Source: Planctomycetaceae bacterium (GTDB lineage Bacteria > Planctomycetota > Planctomycetia > Pirellulales > Pirellulaceae). From it: DNA of 47,191 nucleotides. A model generated the notes under the pieces. It saw only the letters and a program-made list of their open reading frames with translations, ran no database searches and had not been told where the DNA came from. The stretch spans positions 1-47,191 of the forward strand of contig JAAEMV010000287.1 in assembly GCA_024225195.1 (NCBI GenBank), read 5' to 3'. Shown one piece after another: positions 28,952 to 38,038 of the stretch (the first letter of the stretch is position 1; every line of letters starts with the position of its first letter). Made by a program: the position numbers and the translations under genes.

Positions 28952-30178
28952 TTAGCCATCGACTGCTAACGCCTGCTCGAGGTCTTCAATAATGTCGCTG
29001 CTATTCTCTATGCCACATGCGAGCCGGATCATATTGTCCGAAATCCCAAACGACTTTCTCTCTTCGGGGCCATAACCCCAATAGCTCATCACCAGCGGTT
29101 GCTCAATTAAGGATTCGACTCCTCCGAGGCTTGGAGCAATTCTCGCTAACTTCGCGCGGTCAACGACTTTTGACGTCTCTTTCCAATCCGCATCGGCGAC
29201 TTCGAACGTTACCAAACCTCCAAATCCACGCATCGTCTCTTTGGCAATTTGATAATCCCGATGCGAGGGAAGACCTGGATAGAGTACGCGAGACACCCGC
29301 GGATGGCTTTCGAGAAACTCCGCCACACACTGCCCATTTTCATTGTGACGCTGCATTCTTATTTCAAACGTTTTTAATCCTCGCTCGAGGAGGTAACAGT
29401 TGTGCGGCGAATTAACCGAGCCCGTCACACCACGCAAAGCGCGAATATCGGCCAATTTTTCCGAGCACCCCAAAACAATTCCAGCCAACAGATCATTGTG
29501 CCCACCCAAATATTTAGTGGCAGAGTGCACAACATAATCAACTCCAAAATTGATGGGCTGCACATTGAAGGGTGTTGCAAGCGTTGCATCAATCAATGTT
29601 TCGACTTGATACTTTTCACCAATCCCAGCGAAACGCTCCAGATCAAGAATACTCAAATGTGGGTTCGTCGGAGACTCACTTACCAACAACTTGGTTTTGG
29701 AATTTATCGCGGATTCCATCGCGGCATAATCGCCAGTCTTTACCTGCCGTGTGACAATTCCAAATCGAGATAGATGTTTCTTGCAATACTCTCTCGAGCG
29801 ATGATAACACTCATCAAAAAATATGATCTCATCACCGGAACTCAATTTTGCATTGAACAAACCAACCAGGGCAGCCATTCCACTAGAAAATAGAATCCCT
29901 TCTTCGGCGTTTTCCAGAGCTGCCAACTTTCTCTCAACGACCTGCTCGCCGGGAACGCCATACCGACCATACTCGCCACGATCCTCGTCGTTTTCGATGA
30001 AATTGATAATGCTCTGAGTGTCAGTAAACGTAAAGGTCGACGCTAAAACAACAGGATCGGTAATCGAATTAGCGACTTTTTGTCGTTGCTCGCCGGCGTG
30101 CACCGACAACGTCGAAACCCCTGCCACGCGACCGTCCACTGGATCAAAATTTACTGCTCTGCTTTGCTTGCTTGACAC
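28952..30178 (-). CDS. PLP-dependent trans-sulfuration enzyme (cystathionine gamma-synthase/lyase family)
   Basis: A fold-type I PLP enzyme of the Cys/Met metabolism family, 408 aa. The cofactor lysine is Lys222 in VVHSATKYLGGHNDL. Phosphate- and substrate-site segments include EYGRYGVPGEQVVE, FSSGMAALVGL, SESPTNPHL and a late RIAPSLGGVESLIEQP. The family includes cystathionine gamma-synthase, cystathionine gamma- and beta-lyase and O-acetylhomoserine sulfhydrylase; sequence alone does not settle which this is. Cystathionine gamma-synthase is the best guess. It is a single-gene unit transcribed away from the immunity-like gene. Confidence 0.87.
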   Translation of the reverse strand: MSSKQSRAVNFDPVDGRVAGVSTLSVHAGEQRQKVANSITDPVVLASTFTFTDTQSIINFIENDEDRGEYGRYGVPGEQVVERKLAALENAEEGILFSSGMAALVGLFNAKLSSGDEIIFFDECYHRSREYCKKHLSRFGIVTRQVKTGDYAAMESAINSKTKLLVSESPTNPHLSILDLERFAGIGEKYQVETLIDATLATPFNVQPINFGVDYVVHSATKYLGGHNDLLAGIVLGCSEKLADIRALRGVTGSVNSPHNCYLLERGLKTFEIRMQRHNENGQCVAEFLESHPRVSRVLYPGLPSHRDYQIAKETMRGFGGLVTFEVADADWKETSKVVDRAKLARIAPSLGGVESLIEQPLVMSYWGYGPEERKSFGISDNMIRLACGIENSSDIIEDLEQALAVDG

Positions 30179-30722
30179 GCTATGTTAACCCTACTCAAAA
30201 ATAGAAATCGCAACCGTCAATTTCACGCATAAAAAATTGCGTCAAAATGGCGGAGGTAAAACAGAGAGAGTTAGCGATTGCAAAACCTGCAAAGAACTGC
30301 CCAAAGGCAGAGTGCGTCCCACCCTAATGCAGTTGCAGTTGGTGAGGTTGAAGGCTCTTTAGCAGATAAAGGCTGCAAGCGGCTAACAAATCCCTATGCC
30401 CGAAGTATACCCAACAGATAATTGTTCTTGCAAGAATAAATTCGAATTTATATGCAGCTGCCTGCAACGGCGGATTCGCAACCAGAGGATCGCTGCAAAA
30501 CGGCTTTAAACGCCGCAAATTTAAATCTGAAACAAAACATCGAGATTTCCGGCAGCAACACGTCCCACCCCCAACGATAAAGTGAAACAGATCACGCCAA
30601 CAATCCGTCATGATCGTCTTCCATGGTTTTACACGGCCTGCCAACTCACAAGTGATCGTTTTGAAACAACATTCGTCACCGAGTCCGTTTGCAAAAATTG
30701 ATCCAATGCCTATCTTACAGGT
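30179..30722. other. Long intergenic region between divergent genes
   Basis: About 540 bases between the trans-sulfuration gene (minus) and the immunity-like gene (plus). A 106-codon minus-strand frame (30324-30644) has an unlikely composition (rich in Cys, Trp and Leu) and no ribosome site, so I do not call it. The region holds the two abutting palindromes listed separately and likely both promoters. Confidence 0.5.
30425..30451. repeat. Two abutting perfect palindromes
   Basis: TTCTTGCAAGAA (30425-30436) is a perfect 12-base palindrome and shares its last base with ATAAATTCGAATTTAT (30436-30451), a perfect 16-base palindrome. There is no T-run, so this is not a terminator. It could be a binding site for a dimeric regulator, about 250 bases from the trans-sulfuration gene start. 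Confidence 0.5.
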
Positions 30723-30926
30723 ATGACAAAACTCAACCGAGAAGAGCTAATCCGTTTAGTGGACCACATCATGACGACCAGCGGGTGCATCGTCGACGTG
30801 GACGCATTGCTCAGTCGTCTTGAACAAAATGTACCGCACCCCAATGTCAGTGAGCTAATTTTCAATCCACCAAGTGGGAAAGCAATGACAGCCGAACAAA
30901 TTGTTGACCTCGCGCTTAGCTACTAA
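30723..30926 (+). CDS. Colicin/pyocin immunity-like protein, no toxin nearby
   Basis: A 67-aa protein resembling the colicin E / S-type pyocin immunity family (Im7/Im9 type). Aligning from memory, REELIRLVDHIM matches the first helix, the central DVDALLSRLEQ the second, and HPNVSELIFNP matches the family's HPsGSDLIYYP segment, followed by a final helix after AEQIVD. The usual Tyr-Tyr that contacts the nuclease is Phe-Asn here. Immunity proteins bind and block a nuclease toxin, but no such toxin is in the window. The gene has an ATG with only a poorly spaced AGG. The next gene, 59 bases on, is an unrelated isomerase-like protein. Confidence 0.72.
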   Translation: MTKLNREELIRLVDHIMTTSGCIVDVDALLSRLEQNVPHPNVSELIFNPPSGKAMTAEQIVDLALSY

Positions 30927-30985
30927 AAATCTGAAACCACCCTTAATAACCCAACGCATTCTCAACCTTGGAGAGCTTTGACCCC

Positions 30986-31891
30986 ATGAAACGACGTACC
31001 TTTTTAAAATCAACTTCCGGCATCGCTTCCGTCGCAATTGCATCCTCACTTACAAACTCAATCATGGCATTCCCTCATTCTCTTCCTGACAATAGCAAGT
31101 ACAAGAAGACAATTGGCCTGCAATTATGGACAGTTCGAAACCAGATGCAGGAGGATAAACAAAAAACGCTTAAATCAATTTCAGATGCTGGCTACTATCA
31201 AGTGGAACTCGGCGATACCAACGACGCGACCGAACTCCTTCCAATCTGCAAAGACCTAGGGTTGGCCGTAACTTCCAGTTTCCTCAATTGGCAAGCTGTC
31301 TGCACTCCGGATGCCAAAGGCGTGCCGTCCCTCGACAAAATCCTTGAGCAAGCACAAAAGGCTAACCTCAAACATCTAGTGTTTGGATATATCAATAAAC
31401 CGAATCGGCAGACGGCGGACCAATTCAAACGTTATGCAGAAACTTCAAATCAATTCGGAGAGAAATGTGCCAAATCCGGCATTCAACTGTGCTACCACAA
31501 TCACTCTTTTGAATTCGCCCCACTCGACAATGGAAAAACCGGATTTGACTTGCTGATCGAGGAGTTTGACAAAAATCATTGCAAATTTGAACTTGACGTT
31601 TTTTGGGCAAAAATTGGCGGCTGGGATCCGATCGAGACGCTTAACAGACTCAATGGACGCGTGTCCCAAGTCCACCTGAAAGATCTCAAAACTGGTTCGA
31701 AAACCTGTTTTGATGAAGGCCAAGTTCCACACGAAGCTTTCAAAGAGCTGGGCAATGGTAGTATTGACATGGCTGAAGTCATGGCCGTCTCCGAAAAAAT
31801 TGGTGTTGAGCAATGCCACGTTGAACAGGATCAATCTCCTAATCCGATCGTCAGCATCGGTCAAAGTATTGACCACCTCAATACGCTATAA
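30986..31891 (+). CDS. Tat-exported sugar phosphate isomerase/epimerase-like TIM-barrel protein
   Basis: A 301-aa xylose-isomerase-like TIM barrel. A twin-arginine signal (KRRTFLKS plus a hydrophobic stretch) predicts export in a folded state. Barrel motifs include IGLQLWTVRNQM at strand 1, YYQVELGD, CYHNHSFEF and ELDVFWAKIGG with metal-ligand-type residues, and VSQVHLKDLK. These are typical of the sugar phosphate isomerase/epimerase group, which is large in planctomycetes and whose substrates are mostly unknown. The ATG at 30986 has GGAGAG ten bases upstream; a TTG at 30968 is less likely because it lies before that site. Confidence 0.87.
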   Translation: MKRRTFLKSTSGIASVAIASSLTNSIMAFPHSLPDNSKYKKTIGLQLWTVRNQMQEDKQKTLKSISDAGYYQVELGDTNDATELLPICKDLGLAVTSSFLNWQAVCTPDAKGVPSLDKILEQAQKANLKHLVFGYINKPNRQTADQFKRYAETSNQFGEKCAKSGIQLCYHNHSFEFAPLDNGKTGFDLLIEEFDKNHCKFELDVFWAKIGGWDPIETLNRLNGRVSQVHLKDLKTGSKTCFDEGQVPHEAFKELGNGSIDMAEVMAVSEKIGVEQCHVEQDQSPNPIVSIGQSIDHLNTL

Positions 31892-31907
31892 GGCCTGAGA
31901 AAACTTT

Positions 31908-33119
31908 TTGACATTACCACCCCAACAATCTGACAATGCCTCTGCCTCTCTGCGCGGTTACACCCGTGGATTGGCAGGATTTGCGATTTTGTTGTTTGCA
32001 TCCTCTTGGAAACTGTGGACGCCTCAAAACATTTTCCCTCAAATCCCATTTCTGGCGTCCTTGATCACGACGCCTACATGGGTCGATTGGCTTTGCCTTG
32101 GATTGTCTTTGGCTGCTCTTGTGGTTTGCTTGCTTGCCAAAGAAGGCAAAACACTAACTGGCGGGCTGATTTTATTCGCCGCATCCACCGCAGTACTGAT
32201 CCTCCTGGATCAGCATCGCCTCCAACCATGGGCCTACCAAATGGTGATTGTTGCAATCGTCATTGCAACCTCTGCAAAATTAAACGCGATTCGCCGAATC
32301 CAAATCATCACGGTCAGTATTTATATTTTTTCGGGAGTAAGCAAATTGGATTACCAGTTTGTCCACACCGTCGGGGATCAAATGCTCTCGGCTCTCGTTG
32401 GCCTCCTCGGATTAACGACTGAAAACTGGCCAACCCAAGCAAAAAACGTCACTGTTCTTTGTCTCCCAATTACTGAAATCTTGATTGGTATTGGATTGCT
32501 AATTCCCAAGACTCGAAGCATGGCGATGGCCGGTGCTGTAACAATGCACGCAGCCTTAATATTATTATTGTTTAACAATGTGAGTGGATCCGGCGTCCTC
32601 ATCTGGAATCTATTTTTCATCTTTCAAATCATCTGGATCTTTTATCGACAGCCAAAATCAACTCCCCAAGCACCTCAACGTCCACCTCTGACAGATTCTC
32701 TCGGCTACTTAATCACGCTCGGTGTCGTAGTTTTCCCCCTAACTCAACCTTGGGGGATTTGTGACCATTGGCCGGCGTGGCAAGTTTATGCCCCGCGATG
32801 CAGCCGAGCCAAACTAGACAATCCGCTTGACGACAATGAGCTGTGGAGCAACTTTGGGAAATGGTCAAACCAAACACTGGCCGTTCCAGTTTACCCTCAG
32901 GCAAGATTTGAATTCGCCGTGGCAGTTGCAGCTCAACAGAAATTCAATAAACCACGTGAGCTTCCAATCGAAGTCTCGGAAGCTTCTAACCGTTGGAACG
33001 GAACCCGCGTTTCCAAACGAATCGCGGGGGACCAAATAAAAATGCAAATGCGTCAGTACTGGCTCAACACCCGCGCAAGACAGAACTGGACTGAGAAAAC
33101 AGAAGAGACACTGGACTAA
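31908..33119 (+). CDS. Polytopic membrane protein, DoxX/HTTM-like
   Basis: A 403-aa protein with about seven to eight membrane helices in the first 280 residues and a soluble C-terminal part of about 110 residues. The segment SGVSKLDYQFVHTVG after a helix is like the SGxxKL pattern seen in DoxX, MauE and HTTM membrane proteins; this is a weak resemblance. It starts at TTG 31908, 16 bases after the isomerase-like gene, so the two are likely an operon. The C-terminal domain contains CDHWPAWQVYAPRCSRA. The function is unknown. Confidence 0.7.
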   Translation: MTLPPQQSDNASASLRGYTRGLAGFAILLFASSWKLWTPQNIFPQIPFLASLITTPTWVDWLCLGLSLAALVVCLLAKEGKTLTGGLILFAASTAVLILLDQHRLQPWAYQMVIVAIVIATSAKLNAIRRIQIITVSIYIFSGVSKLDYQFVHTVGDQMLSALVGLLGLTTENWPTQAKNVTVLCLPITEILIGIGLLIPKTRSMAMAGAVTMHAALILLLFNNVSGSGVLIWNLFFIFQIIWIFYRQPKSTPQAPQRPPLTDSLGYLITLGVVVFPLTQPWGICDHWPAWQVYAPRCSRAKLDNPLDDNELWSNFGKWSNQTLAVPVYPQARFEFAVAVAAQQKFNKPRELPIEVSEASNRWNGTRVSKRIAGDQIKMQMRQYWLNTRARQNWTEKTEETLD

Positions 33120-33134
33120 ACGGCTAGTTTAAAT

Positions 33135-33950
33135 TCAACCGACGCGTTGATTAGCATGGCGATCAACAAGAACAGTTTCAGGCGCCGGAGCTTGGACGAG
33201 CTTTAATTTCGACGGCGTAATAAGAGGCCTTTCGAACACAACTCGATTCGAACGCCGATCCCTCGTGAAACGTTGCTCTCCGACCATCTTCTGTTTTGAG
33301 TCCGCCCAATGCTGAGCCTCATCGGTAAGATCATTCATTAATCCTTGAGCACCCAACCGAAAAGCATCCAATGTTTCCCTACGAGCTTTTCTTGGCACGC
33401 GAATCTTCGGACCAAAAATTACACGCACGCGGGACAGAGGTCGAGGAATGGCAAACTTATCCCACGTCGACAAACGATAGGGATTGCTGATTCCAATACC
33501 CACCGGAACTAAGGGCATGCCAAGCAGCGAAGCTAAGTAGACTGGTCCCATCGCCATCTCACGGCGTGGTCCGCGGGGACCGTCAGGGGTCATCGCAATA
33601 CTGGAAAACTTTGAATTCGTTTTCATTGCGCGGATGGCAGCAGCGCCGCCGCGACTGGTGCTGCCTCGCACAATGTTCAAACCTAAAGACTCAGCTGTTT
33701 GATTCACCAATTCGCCGTCGCGATGTTGCGAACAAAGGACGGTTAAAGGTGTGTGCCCCCAACGAGGAAGAATCACAACAATGTACTCGTGCCAAAACGA
33801 GAAAATCACGTGTTCGTTGTACTCCGAACGAACGGGATCCACCGTTTTATCATAATAGCGAATTCGAAAGTTAATGAGGTCTAGCGCACGCGGCATTAAC
33901 AGCGCGTTAATATGACCGGTAATTCGTTGACCTAACGTTGCATCTGACAC
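33135..33950 (-). CDS. Lysophospholipid acyltransferase-family protein (DUF374)
   Basis: A 271-aa protein of the DUF374 branch of acyltransferases. The family signatures are FSFWHEYIVVILPRW, VRGSTSRGGAAAIRAM and TPDGPRGPRREMAMG; the first supplies the catalytic histidine region. Members are linked to envelope lipid acylation. There is no clear membrane helix, so it is probably peripheral at the inner membrane. The C-terminal 40 residues are basic and probably disordered. It faces the membrane-protein gene convergently with a 15-base gap and lies downstream of dapF. Confidence 0.85.
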   Translation of the reverse strand: MSDATLGQRITGHINALLMPRALDLINFRIRYYDKTVDPVRSEYNEHVIFSFWHEYIVVILPRWGHTPLTVLCSQHRDGELVNQTAESLGLNIVRGSTSRGGAAAIRAMKTNSKFSSIAMTPDGPRGPRREMAMGPVYLASLLGMPLVPVGIGISNPYRLSTWDKFAIPRPLSRVRVIFGPKIRVPRKARRETLDAFRLGAQGLMNDLTDEAQHWADSKQKMVGEQRFTRDRRSNRVVFERPLITPSKLKLVQAPAPETVLVDRHANQRVG

Positions 33951-34115
33951 GTCGCTTTAGCATCCTTACTAATCAAACAAACACAAAACTCAACAAGCAA
34001 CGAATTCGCTCGTCCATCGCGAATCAACTATCTCATTAGCTAACGCTAATTGCCCAAAACCAAATCTGGCTCATTGAATAAATTTTACTCTAAAAAATTC
34101 TTGATAACCTACTTT

Positions 34116-34967
34116 TCAATCACTCCAAACACCACGAAACACTTCCGTTGCTGGCCCCGTCATAAACACATGATTTGTTGTTTCATCCCACTCGATCAAT
34201 AATGTTCCACCGAGCAAATGATTCGTTATTTTTCGCTCCGTCTTTCCCGACAATACTCCCGCGACACACACTGCACTCGCCCCCGTTCCGCAAGCCATCG
34301 TCTCTCCCGAACCTCGCTCCCAAGTCCGCTGACGAACTTCCGTTGGCGATACGATTTCGACAAACTCTACGTTGACTCTTTCAGGAAACCTCTCGTCACT
34401 CTCTATTCGGGAGCCAATTCTCAGAACTAGATCATCGGTCGCTTTGTCAACAAAAATAACACAATGAGGATTGCCCATTGAAACACAATTGACTGCAAAT
34501 TCGTGGCCACCCACCGACAACGGCACGTTAATCACATGATGATTAACTTCAGGATTCCCAGCAAGTGTAGTCGGGATCTCTGCCGCTAGCAGAATAGGCT
34601 CCCCCATATCCACCCGGACTTGTTGGACTTTACCGTTTTCATGCTCTACATCCAATGCCAAGATGCCAGCCCCCGTTTGGATTGTCATGTGGCTTTTCTG
34701 ACAGATTTCATGATCAAATACATATTTAGCGACGCATCGAATCCCATTCCCGCACATGGCTGATTCGCTTCCATCGGCATTAAACATCCGCATTTCCGCA
34801 TCTGCCACTTCCGACGGACAAATTAAAATCAAGCCGTCGGAACCGATTCCCTTATGGCGGTCGGCTACCGAAACCGCCAACGCCGCTGGATCTGCCGGAA
34901 TTGGCTCTTGGAAGCAATCGATATAAACATAATCGTTTCCTGCGCCGTGCATTTTGGTGAATTGCAT
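34116..34967 (-). CDS. dapF: Diaminopimelate epimerase
   Basis: Converts LL- to meso-diaminopimelate for lysine and peptidoglycan synthesis. The 283-aa protein begins [17 protein letters not shown]. Both catalytic cysteines are present: in [10 protein letters not shown] and in [17 protein letters not shown] and [10 protein letters not shown] are further signatures. Its presence agrees with the modern view that planctomycetes make peptidoglycan. It lies downstream of the two FG-GAP/ASPIC genes on the same strand with a gap of 148 bases, so co-transcription is uncertain. Confidence 0.96.
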   Translation of the reverse strand: MQFTKMHGAGNDYVYIDCFQEPIPADPAALAVSVADRHKGIGSDGLILICPSEVADAEMRMFNADGSESAMCGNGIRCVAKYVFDHEICQKSHMTIQTGAGILALDVEHENGKVQQVRVDMGEPILLAAEIPTTLAGNPEVNHHVINVPLSVGGHEFAVNCVSMGNPHCVIFVDKATDDLVLRIGSRIESDERFPERVNVEFVEIVSPTEVRQRTWERGSGETMACGTGASAVCVAGVLSGKTERKITNHLLGGTLLIEWDETTNHVFMTGPATEVFRGVWSD

Positions 34968-35115
34968 TTTTTGATACAGAGTTGAGTTGTGTGAGGAAAT
35001 AAAAACGGTGTAAGGAAACCGATTTTACATTCTCTCAAAACCTCGCAGCAGGGCAAGCCCGACGCGAATCCGCTTGAGTTAACAAGAACTGCGGCCGAGC
35101 AATTAGATCTCACGC

Positions 35116-37734
35116 TTAATTGTCGGATGCGGGATTTTCAAATATTTTGATTCGCTGTCCGGCGTCAACATTTTCTCTAGTCGTTTTTTTCCCGCTAGGC
35201 CAAGTCACCTCGAGTTTGTCGATTTTCTCCGAGTCGCCCATACCGACATGAATGCTCTTAGAATTTACACCTGACAAACCTTCGCCACAGGACAGATGAA
35301 ACATCCGCTTTTGCTTCTCACCATTTTGCCAAACTGCAACGGTCGCTCCATAAGCATCTCGCGGACTCCATTGCTCACTGGCTACGGCGGTTGTCTGCCC
35401 ACCCACCAGTTCGATTTCGACGTAATTAGCTTTAAGACCTCGGTCACCAATCGTATTGCGAACCATCCTAAACCGCGGATGATTCGGACTGGTCACACCA
35501 AGATCGAGCCAACCGTCTTTATCGAAATCTAACAAAACGAACCCACGACCGTCTTCTCGAAAATCGGCACCAGAGACGAGTGAGTAGTCTTTGTAATTAC
35601 CATCGCGGCGAAAGAAAATTCGGTTTCTCTCCCCGCCACTAAGAGAGTTGCTATTCAGGTACCGCTCGCCAGGTTGCGGATCATCAATCCACTCAAAATA
35701 AATGGTTCGCATTTCCTCCAACGGCCCCCACTCTTTCGCATTTGAAAACTCTTGTCCCCGACCCTCTCCGAAGCGAACCGCTTCGCGCCAAAGACAACTT
35801 CACAAATCAATCTTTGTTTTCACTTCCTCGGGGGCAGAGTAGCATCCGCTTGGCACGTAAATATCCAAATTCCCATCGTTATCGAAATCGGCAAACTGAC
35901 CACCATAAGACCATCCGACTCGCGCGACATGCTGCTGTCCCTCCTCATCTCCCGCTACCTGCTTAAAAACTCCCCCTTGATTCTCGAACAAAAAGTTTCC
36001 GTGTGCGGCAACTTTTAATCGTGGATCTGCTCCCTTAACCTGATCGACAATCCGATTACCGGCCTTTGAATACATATTGGAGACATAAAGATCTAAATCA
36101 CCGTCGTTATCATAATCGCCCCATGTGCACCCCATTCCAAAACCCATATCCATTGTGGGAATGACGTCCGAAGTGACGTCCGTAAATACCGGCTTGTAAC
36201 TACCTCGCTCGGTATCATTTCGAAGAAAAACATCGGGGGCAAAGTCATTACAGATATAAAGATCGAGGTCGCCATCGGTATCGTAATCATTCCACGACGT
36301 TTGGTAGGAATTTCGATACTGTTTTAACCCGTCGTCCATCTTTACCCACTCAAAACTCTCTCCACGATTCATCAGCAAAATATTTGGCGGCCCTCCGCGA
36401 TCGACAAACTTATCGTTACCGAGAATTTTCAAACGAGTTTTGAGCTGCTCCTTTTCCCGCGTAACAAATCCAATCCAATCATCAATTGGCCCAGTTCCAG
36501 TGGCATAGGTACTCAAATAGAGATCCTCAAGCCCGTCTCTATTTAAATCCGCAACCGATATTGCATTAACAAAACGAGTTTCCCGGAGCACTTCATTAAT
36601 CGCCTCATGTGGCTTAAATTTCCCGCCAACATTTTCAAAAAACTGACTTGGAACCATCGACATGCCAATTAGCAAATCGGAGTCGCCGTCGTTGTCAAAA
36701 TCAAAGAAATATCCGCAAGTCGCCATTTCTGGCACATCGATACCTACCGATTTCGTAACATCGACAAAGGTCTCATCACCTTGATTTCGAAGCAATTGAA
36801 CGGACTGCCAACGATCCGTCATGAATAGATCCTCATTCCCATCGTTATCGAAATCGACGACGCTGACCGAAGGATATTGCCCGACTGAACCCCAATCATT
36901 ACAGCCTTTAAATTCGTCTCTGGCTTCCTTGATTGCCTGTGCTTCTACCATTTTGCCGTTTTCAAGCGAACGAACAATTTCCATCTCACCGCAACGAGTA
37001 ATAATTAAGTCTTCGTGGGTTGCTGTCGAGACTGCGTTCAAAGTCTCAACATCAGGAATTAAATCCGCGGTAACTTCCTCGAATAAATTCCCTGGCGAAC
37101 TGATGACGGTAAACTTTTTTTGCTTCCAAGAAACCAGTTTCCAATCGTTTTCCGCAACCTCCTGCCACCCAAGGGTCTGATAGGCACGGACTCCTAAAGG
37201 CTCACCGTTTCGCAGCATCCGACCTTCAAATTTTGTCTCCATCTCAAACACGCCAGACTCGTCAAACGAGCCTTTGAGAACCCCCAGTTGAGCGTCATCA
37301 AATCGTCCATTCTTGAGCAACGGCGCCCAGACTTCAGAAAACTCAATCGACTCAACTTCAGGTTTAATTGGCCAAACCATAAACGTCGCAAGCGAACCTT
37401 GCGAATCCCCCTCTGCCGAGGACAACAACGAGTCGATGGTCTGCTCTGCAAGACCTACGTATTTGATCTTTCCCGGCACTACAGCCGAGAGGTCAATCTG
37501 GATGTCCTTCAGGCCGGTTGTCAGAACGCTCTTTTTGCCCGAGAGCCCCTGGATTACAGTCTCAGAGTCGGTAATTCCCTGAATTCGAAGTTGCTCATCC
37601 GATAGTTTTGGCTCGTCGACCACCGCACGTTTGGCTTGTTTTGGAGGCGACGGAGTTTTTTGGCAACCCACCATCAAAACGGTCGTAGCACAGGCACAAG
37701 CCAACAGAGAAAAATAACCAAATTTAAATATCAT
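35116..37734 (-). CDS. FG-GAP/ASPIC-UnbV lipoprotein with in-frame TGA, candidate selenoprotein (copy 1)
   Basis: Read through the TGA at 35802-35800, this is an 872-aa lipoprotein with Sec at residue 645. ATG 37734 has AAGG eight bases upstream and starts a signal peptide with lipobox VLMVGC. Residues about 25-270 form a domain I do not know, then FG-GAP calcium-type repeats (DFDNDGNEDL, DFDNDGDSDL, DLNRDGLEDL, DYDTDGDLDL, DYDNDGDLDL, DFDNDGNLDI), the IDL-U-SCLWREAV segment, one more repeat (DFDKDGWLDL) and an ASPIC/UnbV domain ending WPSGKK. Naive translation gives two pieces, 35800-37800 and 35116-35721, in the same frame. The second has no signal peptide, and its homology begins before any start codon. 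A paralogue upstream shares everything, including the TGA. A disabled gene is the alternative. Confidence 0.8.
35769..35802 (-). promoter_or_regulatory. Candidate bacterial SECIS element with UGA (copy 1)
   Basis: On the minus strand the TGA (35802-35800) is followed after 20 bases by the loop of a hairpin: CGAAGC-GGTTC-GCTTCG, with the inner G and C also able to pair (seven-pair stem, loop GTT). The loop begins with G. Bacterial SECIS elements need a stem-loop whose apical loop lies about 16-37 bases after UGA with G in the first two positions; this fits. Folding and binding to SelB are inferred. Confidence 0.65.
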
Positions 37735-38038
37735 GTTTCCAGCCTTACGATGATGTTGGCCGCGTGCAACACCGCCGTGATTACCATTGAATTTTGCCAA
37801 TTTGCCAAAACCAATGCATTCTTATTTCCTAATCTTACGCTAACCGGATTACTGCTCGAACGCCAACTTTTTTACAGTTTGTAATGCAGTGAACGATTAA
37901 GCACCAGCGATAACGACCTAGCCGGTACCTTATCAGCCCAAATACGCTACTGGTCAGAAATGGCGATTTCGATCACTAACGGTAAAACTGGTTAACCGGC
38001 AAAACTGGTTAAAAGCCAAAACACATCAGCGTCCCCGA
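37735..38038. other. Intergenic region between the tandem paralogues, with short direct repeat
   Basis: About 300 bases between the end of copy 2 and the start of copy 1. AAAACTGGTTAA occurs at 37984-37995 and again at 38001-38012, with a GGTTAACC palindrome at the junction. There is no clear terminator, so both genes could be on one transcript; the gap also leaves room for a promoter. Confidence 0.5.

Noticed and set aside
30324..30644. 106-codon minus-strand frame in the gap before the immunity-like gene
   Set aside because: Its composition is unlike a normal protein (many Cys, Trp and Leu), and it has no ribosome site and no known motif.
35116..37800. Two separate genes (FG-GAP protein and an ASPIC/UnbV protein) or a pseudogene
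   Set aside because: Both parts share a frame, the residues between the TGA and the first restart codon are conserved with the paralogue, and the second part lacks a signal peptide. Read-through is the simpler account, though not proven.
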